Source: Bacteroides sp. 519
GTDB lineage: Bacteria > Bacteroidota > Bacteroidia > Bacteroidales > Bacteroidaceae
Direction: 5' to 3'
Length of the DNA: 58,951 bases
NCBI RefSeq assembly: GCF_010500955.1
Contig: NZ_QVMJ01000018.1
Span: forward strand, 1-58,951
Below, piece after piece: positions 44,588 to 51,782 of the stretch; position 1 is the first letter of the stretch; each line of letters starts with the position of its first letter. Below the pieces are notes generated by a model, which was not told the origin of the DNA, did not search any database, and worked only from the letters and a program-made list of their open reading frames with translations. Made by a program: the position numbers and the translations under genes.

Positions 44588-44720
44588 AATATTTAAGTTT
44601 TGTTATTGCTTTGGTTGGGGGTAATAAACCAAAACAAAAAAGATAATATTTACAATATTAATAAAATAATAGCAAATATTATTATAGAAATAAGAATATT
44701 TTCAATAAACCCAATTTATG

Positions 44721-44747
44721 AAGAATGCGTATCTTTACCGCATTCTT
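44721..44747. promoter_or_regulatory. Inverted repeat around the -7 box of the DUF6348-like gene
   Basis: AAGAATGCG and CGCATTCTT are perfect 9-base arms separated by TATCTTTAC, which is a -7-like box (TATCTTTA). A dimeric regulator bound here would cover the promoter. An ATG inside the left arm (44725) is in frame with the gene but is not used as start here. Confidence 0.6.
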
Positions 44748-44763
44748 ACCAATAATAATAATT

Positions 44764-45843
44764 ATGAAATACAAAGTACTTTATCTTGAGCTATTAGAAA
44801 AAGCGTTCAGGAATCACCACATTGATTGCCAAATTACAGAAAACACACTTTTCTTTCCACAACAATATATAGAAGCCACACTGGAATTTTTCGATCGAAC
44901 CTCTTCCATGCTGATGGTACAAATGGATGTTACCTTTTCTATTGGGCTTGCCAAACATATTGTAGAGTCTGTTGCCGGATTTGGCAATACCCCCGAGGAG
45001 GCAATGGAAAATGCTTGGAAGAACTTTATAAATAACTGTTTCCATCCTATTCTGGGTGCCTTCTTTACCAACGAATTCGATGATCAGATTATACGCGAAG
45101 AAAAAATGATTGGCGGACAGAGCTACGAAGTTGTACGCAATCATCTTGGTATCAGAGGTAAACTACCCGAAAATTTCCACGATGAATGGCTCCACCAATT
45201 TGAAGAAGACCTTGCCGAATATCAATTTCCAGTAGGTATTCATTGGTTCCGGTTCTATTATGCGCAACATCAGCAACAAACCAGTGTATGCGAAGTGTTG
45301 TATGATAATTATGTGTGGAAAGAGATGCAGGAAAGAGCACTAAGTTACAATTACTGCCCCGGAGACGATTTCTATTCGGCCAGAGTATTGTATATTGCAC
45401 AAAGCAAACCTGATATCAAACGAATGGCACGAATTATTGCACTTGCACAGGACGAAGAAGCAGCTTTGATTGAATACGGGCTATCTCCACTTGATGCCGC
45501 CAAAGCATATCTATTTATACAACATGCTTTTGGACAAGTACTTATAAAACGAATATTGAACAGGTGCTCTTTTTCCAACCAAGCTATTATTAACGATGGA
45601 GAAAACCAACATATTGTACCTTTAAATAATGAATTCTTTTACAGAGAAGCTTTATCGCTGGGTGAAACTATATTTAAAGAAGGAAACTCGCGCGATATTG
45701 AATTACTCAAATCAATAGGAATCAGCAGTGCAGAATTCAACGCCCTGAATAATGCACTTAAGGAAGGAGCATCATTAGAGGGTCTTGAAGGTGCTTCGTT
45801 TGCTGATGCAAGGATGGAAATTCCCGGATATACTTGTTGCTAA
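44764..45843 (+). CDS. DUF6348-like protein
   Basis: 359 residues from the ATG at 44764, chosen because the upstream frame covers the promoter. The N-terminal half has the pattern I associate with DUF6348: MVQMDVTFSIG, GFGNTPEEAMENAWKNFINNCFHPILGAFF and later GIHWFRFYY. The C-terminal half (about 190-359) is helical and unrecognised, ending YTCC. It is divergent from the VgrG/PAAR pair. A role as an immunity or accessory protein is speculation from position. Confidence 0.6.
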   Translation: MKYKVLYLELLEKAFRNHHIDCQITENTLFFPQQYIEATLEFFDRTSSMLMVQMDVTFSIGLAKHIVESVAGFGNTPEEAMENAWKNFINNCFHPILGAFFTNEFDDQIIREEKMIGGQSYEVVRNHLGIRGKLPENFHDEWLHQFEEDLAEYQFPVGIHWFRFYYAQHQQQTSVCEVLYDNYVWKEMQERALSYNYCPGDDFYSARVLYIAQSKPDIKRMARIIALAQDEEAALIEYGLSPLDAAKAYLFIQHAFGQVLIKRILNRCSFSNQAIINDGENQHIVPLNNEFFYREALSLGETIFKEGNSRDIELLKSIGISSAEFNALNNALKEGASLEGLEGASFADARMEIPGYTCC

Positions 45844-45921
45844 GAAAATAAGTAGCCAAACCCCATAAATTAACTTCGAATTACGCACAAAATAACTATC
45901 TTTACTGTTGTTTCCAGATGG

Positions 45922-45959
45922 GCTTTCTATAAACAGCCAATTGGCTGTTTATAGAAAGC
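45922..45959. repeat. 38-base perfect palindrome
   Basis: GCTTTCTATAAACAGCCAA followed directly by its exact reverse complement, with no loop. It can extrude as a cruciform. It is too symmetrical for a conventional terminator and has no T-run. Confidence 0.9.
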
Positions 45960-46003
45960 TATTAGGTTGTTTATAAAAAACTGATTGGCTGTTTATAACC
46001 AAC
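45940..46003. repeat. Three TTGGCTGTTTATA units at 22-23-base spacing
   Basis: TTGGCTGTTTATA begins near 45941, a variant TTAGGTTGTTTATA at 45962 and TTGGCTGTTTATA again at 45985. The first is also the right arm of the 38-base palindrome. Confidence 0.7.
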
Positions 46004-46020
46004 CAATAAAGATACAGCAC

Positions 46021-46087
46021 ATTTAAAAGTTAAATACAGCACAATTTGAAGTTAATTTCTACAGTATTTGAAGTTAATTTCTACAGT
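46021..46087. repeat. Tandem 22-base repeat
   Basis: Two identical, adjacent copies of a 22-base unit beginning ATTTGAAGTTAATTTC (46044-46065 and 46066-46087), preceded by one degenerate copy (46021-46043, ATTTAAAAGTTAAAT). Confidence 0.85.
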
Positions 46088-46130
46088 AAGTGGATATTCA
46101 TAATTAGTTTTGTCTAATCCATTGTTAATG

Positions 46131-46400
46131 AATCCCCTATGGGGATTTATGTTTATTTGTTTTGTTTTTCTATTGATATGAATGCCCTCTGGGCATTAGC
46201 TGCAGTCCATATTGCATGCAGTTGCCGGCATCGCCGGCGATGCCTAGGGCTGAATTAAGTCGGGCTTACAGCCCGTAGAACGCGGATTGTAAACAATGAA
46301 AAAAATCTTCCGAACATGACTGTGCAGTTGCCCGTAGGGCATTCATATCAATAGAAAATAACATAATGACACAACTCTTAATCCCCATAGGGGGATTCAT
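46131..46400. repeat. Nested REP-like palindromes
   Basis: An outer pair, GAATCCCCTATGGGGATT (near 46131) and its partner AATCCCCATAGGGGGATT (near 46380), encloses an inner pair, TTCTATTGATATGAATGCCC and its complement near 46337-46357. The core contains GGCATCGCCGGCGATGCC and GGGCTTACAGCCC. It resembles dispersed extragenic palindromes of Bacteroidetes. No gene is seen between 45844 and 46433. Confidence 0.75.
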
Positions 46401-46433
46401 ATATACTCAATACACTTGATAAATTATACGATT

Positions 46434-47039
46434 ATGGCTTACTATGATTTAAAAAAGAAACCGTCTCTTACAACCAAAGAAGGTGAGAAAGAAGTATTTT
46501 ACCCACAAATGGTTACTGTGGGCACCCTTCCGGCCGACGATGTGGTAAAAATAGCCGCTCAACATACTGGCTTTAGTCAGGCTGATATTCAGGGAGTACT
46601 TTTAGCACTCTTTGATACAACAACCACTTGGATAAACCGGGGCTACCGGGTAGAATTAGGAGAGTTTGGTTATTTCACGGGAAAAATAAAAGGCCGATTG
46701 GTAGAAAAGAAAACGGATATTCGTGCCCCATCAATTCGATTTAATAATGTCAACTTCCGCCCATCAAACAATTTTAAGAAAGCATTAAACGGTGAGTTGC
46801 AACGTGTTCCATCCATAGGTTTTCAACAATCTACTAATTATAATATGGAAGAACTGGAACAGATGTTAATGAATTATCTGGATAAGAATAATTTTATTAG
46901 CGTTGCCAATTACACCAGATTAACCGGACGACTGAAATGGAAGGCCACAAAAGATTTAACGTTTTTCGTTAAAAAGGGCATTATTGTTAGTCGGGGAACA
47001 GGAAACCAGAAACATTATATAAAAGCGAAAGAGGAATGA
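46434..47039 (+). CDS. HU-family (HU-HIG type) DNA-binding protein with winged-helix tail
   Basis: 201 residues from the ATG at 46434. Residues 1-125 form an HU/IHF-like fold in the HU-HIG style of Bacteroidetes (ADIQGVLLALFDTTTTWINRGYRVELGEFGYF, then IRFNNVNFRPSNNFKKAL). An extra C-terminal domain (about 140-195, NMEELEQMLMNYLDKNNFISVANYTRLTGRL) looks like a winged helix. Its stop overlaps the next start by 4 bases. Confidence 0.85.
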   Translation: MAYYDLKKKPSLTTKEGEKEVFYPQMVTVGTLPADDVVKIAAQHTGFSQADIQGVLLALFDTTTTWINRGYRVELGEFGYFTGKIKGRLVEKKTDIRAPSIRFNNVNFRPSNNFKKALNGELQRVPSIGFQQSTNYNMEELEQMLMNYLDKNNFISVANYTRLTGRLKWKATKDLTFFVKKGIIVSRGTGNQKHYIKAKEE

Positions 47040-48439
47040 CTTCAAAAAACAACACTTTCATTATAAGCCTGAAGGTCATAACTTTTCTGATATGTCTCAT
47101 TATCTTCAACAATACAGTGTTGGGACAAACTGTAATTGAAACCAAAAGAATCGATTTTATTGACTTGGACAATGAGTTGATTTCACTTGACAATATAGTC
47201 ACAATCGAACCCGAGACATTTGAACAACTGTTCGAAAAAAGAAGATATACAATACACTTAGAAGAGAAAGAAGAACGGATAGAACTATCCAAATTCAACA
47301 AAGATCATTTCATCATTTATCATTATTCCTATGATAGTAGTGCCCGGAAATGGAAGTTGAGCCAAGGAAAGATGCAACTCTTGGAGTTTTGTTATATAAA
47401 AACGGCAAACAAATACGTTATAAAACTATTAAACGAAGAGCCGCAGTACATAATTCCTTTGGAGAAAGGATTTGTTATTACCAATCCTTATCATGACCGG
47501 AAAATTTCTGAAATTATAGCATACAATAAAGCATGCAAATTAACGACAAAAGAATTATCGGAACTGATTAATCTTTTTGGAGGACAAAATTTCCAACATT
47601 TATTAAAATACCAGATTAAAAAAGAAGACGACGGATATGCTATGTATAACAGACTTGGAGTAAATGTGCTACCAGAAGAAAGATATGACACCATTGTTTA
47701 TGCAAATCGAAACTTTGTAACACAAAAGAAAAACAAACCCATTATCTTCGGACTGAGTCTGGAGCCAATGCCTATAAAAAAACTGAGAACTGTATATATA
47801 CAGCATGACCATATTACAGGAATAGCTGATAACAAATTGTTTAGTATATTGGGAGAGGAAGTACGTTATGCAAAAAACAAGGATTGCTGGCAAAGAAAAG
47901 ACCCCGAACACTTAGACAACCTCAATATACACGATGTTATACCCCCATCGGCCACATCTTACGTTATAGAGAAAAAAGATGATTTCTATTACATTCGTAA
48001 CACGAATGGGAATTCAGGCGATATTCGTATTTGGAATCCTCATATTGATTCCCTATATTTTCGGAATAAGAATACATACTGGCATAGGCAAGCCGACCTG
48101 AATCATTTTCAGCATGCAGATTTTCTGTTTAAGAAAGACGGAAAATATGGATTGGCCATATATGGGTACAAAAGCGCGCTCACTTTGGAACAGGTATTAC
48201 CACCTGTTTTTGACAATATAGAGCCATGTGCCAATTTGGATGATATTTTTAATTACTATCCGGATGGAGATCGCAGAATGTATTTAGATAAAGATGGCTT
48301 GGTGGGGCTGTTTCCTCTTCACACCGATGTACGATACCGCAAACTGAAAGTGTATGCTGTATTTGCTCGCTTTATGCTCCCCGATGGCAGAAAGGGCTGG
48401 CTCAATACATTTACTGGGGAAGAATTTCTTGACGAGTAA
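47036..48439 (+). CDS. Exported WG-repeat-like protein
   Basis: 467 residues with a signal peptide or N-terminal anchor (FIISLKVITFLICLIIFNNTVLGQ). Weak WG/KWG-type repeats are visible: DGYAMYNRLGVNVLPEERYDTI, KKDGKYGLAIYGYKSALTL followed by PPVFDNIEPC, and DKDGLVGLFPL. Such beta repeats occur in surface proteins of unclear function. It is translationally coupled to the HU-like gene (ATGA overlap). Confidence 0.6.
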   Translation: MTSKNNTFIISLKVITFLICLIIFNNTVLGQTVIETKRIDFIDLDNELISLDNIVTIEPETFEQLFEKRRYTIHLEEKEERIELSKFNKDHFIIYHYSYDSSARKWKLSQGKMQLLEFCYIKTANKYVIKLLNEEPQYIIPLEKGFVITNPYHDRKISEIIAYNKACKLTTKELSELINLFGGQNFQHLLKYQIKKEDDGYAMYNRLGVNVLPEERYDTIVYANRNFVTQKKNKPIIFGLSLEPMPIKKLRTVYIQHDHITGIADNKLFSILGEEVRYAKNKDCWQRKDPEHLDNLNIHDVIPPSATSYVIEKKDDFYYIRNTNGNSGDIRIWNPHIDSLYFRNKNTYWHRQADLNHFQHADFLFKKDGKYGLAIYGYKSALTLEQVLPPVFDNIEPCANLDDIFNYYPDGDRRMYLDKDGLVGLFPLHTDVRYRKLKVYAVFARFMLPDGRKGWLNTFTGEEFLDE

Positions 48440-48448
48440 TGGACTACT

Positions 48449-49195
48449 CTAAAAAAATGGCATAACCAAATCCTTTCTATCCTTATCAAACGAATACAAT
48501 ACCGACGGATTATATGGACTGGAATTCCCTGGCTCATCCAATTGTACCAACATTCCTGTTGATAGAATTTTCCGTTGAAAATTGCGCCGGTCCAAAGTTT
48601 TACCTAGAAAAACTTCATATATTTTTCTCATTTCGCTCATTGTAAACTTTTCCGGTAATAATTCGTAGGCAACCGGAACTACAGGAAGCATAGCACGTAT
48701 TATTTCCAGAGAAGTTTTAATGATATTCTCGTGATCGGAATACAGTTCGGGCAGATGATCAATGTCGAACCATTTGGTTACATCCTCTTTTACGAATGAC
48801 AGGTTGACTTCCTCATATTTAACAAAAGCATAATACCCCAAACTTACAAACCGTTGTAAAAACCATTTTCCGGCATCATCGGGTTCCCGTCCTTTATCCA
48901 GATACTCTACATTTTGCTCTATCTTTGTTCGTTGTGGGTTGCTGAACAAGTAAAACTGCTTAAGATAAATGTTACTTAGCCCTGTACGATTAGTCAAAAT
49001 ACGTGCGGCAGCTTCATCCGAACTCTCATTCTTCATCATAAACCCTCCTGGCAATTGCCAGTATTTGCTTATATCAAACTGATTTAAAAGCACTCTCAGC
49101 TTCTTTTTATAAAAACTGAATACTACACAATCTACCGAAAATCCCGGATGTATATTGTCTGCTGTGTAGGGGTGAAATAAATTTATGCTTGTCAT
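48449..49195 (-). CDS. Nudix-fold transcriptional regulator (NrtR/AraR type)
   Basis: 248 residues. An N-terminal Nudix domain precedes a C-terminal winged helix (PEKFTMSEMRKIYEVFLGKTLDRRNFQRKIL). The Nudix box keeps the first Gly, Glu and Arg (GGFMMKNESSDEAAARILTNRTGL is the region, read in parts), but the catalytic REUxEE glutamates are Asn-Arg and Ile, so hydrolysis is unlikely. In Bacteroides such proteins include the arabinose repressor AraR. It is divergent from a GH3/barrel operon whose promoter has three matching palindromes, its probable operators. Confidence 0.88.
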   Translation of the reverse strand: MTSINLFHPYTADNIHPGFSVDCVVFSFYKKKLRVLLNQFDISKYWQLPGGFMMKNESSDEAAARILTNRTGLSNIYLKQFYLFSNPQRTKIEQNVEYLDKGREPDDAGKWFLQRFVSLGYYAFVKYEEVNLSFVKEDVTKWFDIDHLPELYSDHENIIKTSLEIIRAMLPVVPVAYELLPEKFTMSEMRKIYEVFLGKTLDRRNFQRKILSTGMLVQLDEPGNSSPYNPSVLYSFDKDRKDLVMPFF

Positions 49196-49231
49196 TGTAT
49201 AATAACGTAGGTATATGTTTTTTAGTGCCTA

Positions 49232-49263
49232 CAAACTTACATGAAAATCTGTATATTTTCAAG
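49232..49263 (-). promoter_or_regulatory. Promoter of the Nudix-type regulator
   Basis: Minus-strand -7 box TAAGTTTG (complement of 49232-49239) and CTTG (complement of 49260-49263) 20 bases away. An imperfect inverted repeat GTAGG...CCTAC (49207-49232) lies in the leader. Confidence 0.6.
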
Positions 49264-49301
49264 TAACATAATAAGAAAATCAAATTGGATCCGGAATAAA
49301 T

Positions 49302-49320
49302 CTGCGTTTTAATAACGCAG
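49302..49320. promoter_or_regulatory. Operator 1: CTGCGT-N7-ACGCAG
   Basis: A perfect 6-7-6 palindrome, located between the two divergent promoters. Confidence 0.7.
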
Positions 49321-49340
49321 ATTTATGTTTGAAAACATAT

Positions 49341-49359
49341 CTGTGTATTTTTAACGCAG
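49341..49359. promoter_or_regulatory. Operator 2: CTGTGT-N7-ACGCAG
   Basis: Same 6-7-6 layout with one mismatch, 39 bases after operator 1 and just upstream of the GH3 -33 box. Confidence 0.65.
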
Positions 49360-49363
49360 AAAA

Positions 49364-49396
49364 TTTGCATCCGACTAAATTCACTACGTATATTTG
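49364..49396 (+). promoter_or_regulatory. Promoter of the GH3 operon
   Basis: -33 TTTG (49364-49367) and -7 TATATTTG (49389-49396), 21 bases apart. Predicted start near 49403, giving a leader of about 30 bases. Confidence 0.75.
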
Positions 49397-49412
49397 CGTC
49401 ATGTTAACGCAG
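49394..49412. promoter_or_regulatory. Operator 3: TTGCGT-N7-ACGCAG
   Basis: Same 6-7-6 layout with one mismatch, overlapping the last bases of the -7 box and the transcription start. Binding here would directly repress the GH3 operon. Confidence 0.7.
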
Positions 49413-49433
49413 ATTAATTAAAAAATAGAACCC

Positions 49434-51761
49434 ATGAAAAAAGTTTTTTTATCAATAGGAATCGCACTGTTAGCAGTGAATGGTTATTCGCAAGGATCGG
49501 GAAATTACCAGATCGTTAACAATAACAATGGACCAGCATTAGGATATTCTATGCAATCGGGTGTAAAAATACTTACCGTAGACGGACTTAAGTTTAAAGA
49601 TCTGAATAAGAATGGCAAGCTTGATAAATACGAAGACTGGCGCCTGTCGGTTGACGAACGCGCCAAAGACTTAGCCTCGAAAATGAGTGTGGAACAAATT
49701 GCCGGCCTGATGTTGTATAGTGGACATCAATCGGTTCCTGCCAATGATTTTGGATTTGCAGCAGGTACTTACAACGGAAAGCCTTTTTCGCAAAGTGGTG
49801 CAAATCCGTGGGATCTGTCGGATGCTCAAAAGCAATTCCTGAAAGACGATAATCTTCGCCATGTACTACTGGTAGGAGTTCAAAGCCCCGAAATTGCTGC
49901 AAAATGGAACAACGAGATGCAGGCTTATGTAGAAGGAATTGGATTGGGTGTTCCTGCCAACAACAGTTCCGACCCTCGCCACTCCGGGCAGGTAACTGGT
50001 TCTACTGTTGCCGAATTTAATGCGGGAGCAGGTGGTGAAATATCTGTTTGGCCGGATGGTTTGGGAATGGCAGCTACTTTTGACCCCGACGTGGTAAAGA
50101 ATTTCGGGCATATTGCAGCGCAGGAATATCGTGCTTTGGGTATAGGCACAGCCCTTTCGCCACAGATAGACCTCGCCACCGAACCACGCTGGTATCGTGC
50201 CAGTATGACATTTGGCGAAAGTCCGGCACTTGCAACCGATATGGCACGTGCATATATCGACGGTTTTCAAACTTCGACCGGGAAAGATGAAATTGCCGAC
50301 GGATGGGGATACAAAAGTGTAAATGCAATGGTAAAACACTGGCCAAGCGGTGGACCCGAAGAAGGTGGTCGTGATGGACATTGGGCATTTGGTAAGTTTG
50401 CTGTATATCCTGGTAATAACTTTGAAACGCACCTGAAACCTTTTACCGAAGGAGCATTTAAACTGGATGGAAAAACAAAGATGGCATCGGCCGTAATGCC
50501 TTATTATACCATATCTTATAATCAGGCAAAAGATGGTACAAATTTGGCGAACGGATTTAGTAAATACATTATTACAGATTTACTAAGAGAGAAATATAAC
50601 TACGATGGTGTTGTTTGCACCGACTGGATGATAACAGCAGATGAAGGTAAAAGTCCTGGTGACTTTCTTGGAAAACCTTGGGGAGTAGAAACAAAAACGG
50701 TTGCCGAAAGACATTACATAGCCCTTATGGCAGGTATGGATCAGTTTGGTGGTAACAATGAAATGGGGCCGGTTATCGAAGCCTATAATATAGGTGTAAA
50801 ACAACATGGCAGGAAATATATGCGAAACAGATTTGAACAGTCGGCCGTACGCTTACTGAAAAACATTTTCCGCCTTGGTTTATTCGAAAATCCGTATCTC
50901 GATACTCAGGAAAGTGCCCGGATAGTTGGTAATCCCGAATTTATGCAAGCTGGTTATGATGCTCAACTCAAATCGATTGTAATGCTTAAAAATAAAGGAA
51001 ATATTCTACCTATCACAGACAAGAAAACAGTTTATATTCCCGAAATTTATTCGCCTTCGGTAAAAGATTGGTGGGGTAACTGGTCAAAACAAAGTCTGCA
51101 AATGCCTGTAAATACAGATCTTCTGCAGAAGTATTACAATATAACAGACGATCCATCAAAAGCAGACTTTGCCATTGTATTCATTTCGGGCCCTTATAGC
51201 AATAACGATGGCGGTGGATATGATAAAAACGACTATAAAGCAGGCGGTAACGGATATGTTCCTATCACTTTACAATATGGTACATATACTGCCGAAGATG
51301 CACGCACACATAGCATTGCCGCAGGCGATCCTGTTGTAGCCCCAACAATAACAAACCGTTCGTACAAAGGAAAAACTGTTACCGCATCGAATACAATGGA
51401 TCTGCAAATGGTACTGAATACAAAAGAAATGATGGGCGATAAACCTGTGATAGTGGTTGCTAATCTATCCCGCGGAATGGTTTTCAATGAATTTGAGGAT
51501 AAGGTTGATGCTATCCTGGTTCGGTTCTCGGTAAAAGAACAAGCTGTTTTGGATATCATATCGGGTAAATACGAACCATCGGGATTATTACCTATGCAAA
51601 TGCCTGCCAATATGTCGACTGTAGAAAAGCAGTTTGAAGATGTACCTTTTGACATGGATTGCCACAAGGATACAGAAGGAAATGTATACGACTTCGCATT
51701 CGGGTTAAACTGGAAAGGTGTGATAAAAGATGCACGCACAGAGAAATACGGAAATAAATAA
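49434..51761 (+). CDS. GH3-family beta-glycosidase
   Basis: 775 residues with a signal peptide (1-20, NGYSQ). An EF-hand-like segment (DLNKNGKLDKYEDW, about 45-58) precedes the (beta/alpha)8 domain. The nucleophile region is DGVVCTDW with Asp397. KHWPSGGPEEGGRDGHW is the substrate-binding loop typical of GH3. The C-terminal sandwich starts with AQLKSIVMLKNKGNILPI. It removes terminal beta-linked glucose, xylose or similar. First gene of a two-gene operon with the barrel protein and the likely target of the Nudix-type repressor. Confidence 0.94.
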   Translation: MKKVFLSIGIALLAVNGYSQGSGNYQIVNNNNGPALGYSMQSGVKILTVDGLKFKDLNKNGKLDKYEDWRLSVDERAKDLASKMSVEQIAGLMLYSGHQSVPANDFGFAAGTYNGKPFSQSGANPWDLSDAQKQFLKDDNLRHVLLVGVQSPEIAAKWNNEMQAYVEGIGLGVPANNSSDPRHSGQVTGSTVAEFNAGAGGEISVWPDGLGMAATFDPDVVKNFGHIAAQEYRALGIGTALSPQIDLATEPRWYRASMTFGESPALATDMARAYIDGFQTSTGKDEIADGWGYKSVNAMVKHWPSGGPEEGGRDGHWAFGKFAVYPGNNFETHLKPFTEGAFKLDGKTKMASAVMPYYTISYNQAKDGTNLANGFSKYIITDLLREKYNYDGVVCTDWMITADEGKSPGDFLGKPWGVETKTVAERHYIALMAGMDQFGGNNEMGPVIEAYNIGVKQHGRKYMRNRFEQSAVRLLKNIFRLGLFENPYLDTQESARIVGNPEFMQAGYDAQLKSIVMLKNKGNILPITDKKTVYIPEIYSPSVKDWWGNWSKQSLQMPVNTDLLQKYYNITDDPSKADFAIVFISGPYSNNDGGGYDKNDYKAGGNGYVPITLQYGTYTAEDARTHSIAAGDPVVAPTITNRSYKGKTVTASNTMDLQMVLNTKEMMGDKPVIVVANLSRGMVFNEFEDKVDAILVRFSVKEQAVLDIISGKYEPSGLLPMQMPANMSTVEKQFEDVPFDMDCHKDTEGNVYDFAFGLNWKGVIKDARTEKYGNK

Positions 51762-51782
51762 AATTCAAAAATCAGACAAGCC

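Noticed and set aside
44725..44763. Earlier start for the DUF6348-like protein
   Set aside because: This ATG lies in the inverted repeat and precedes the predicted transcription start.
45922..46400. Insertion-sequence ends or a plasmid origin
   Set aside because: No transposase, replication gene or target-site duplication was seen, and the repeats do not flank a common cargo.
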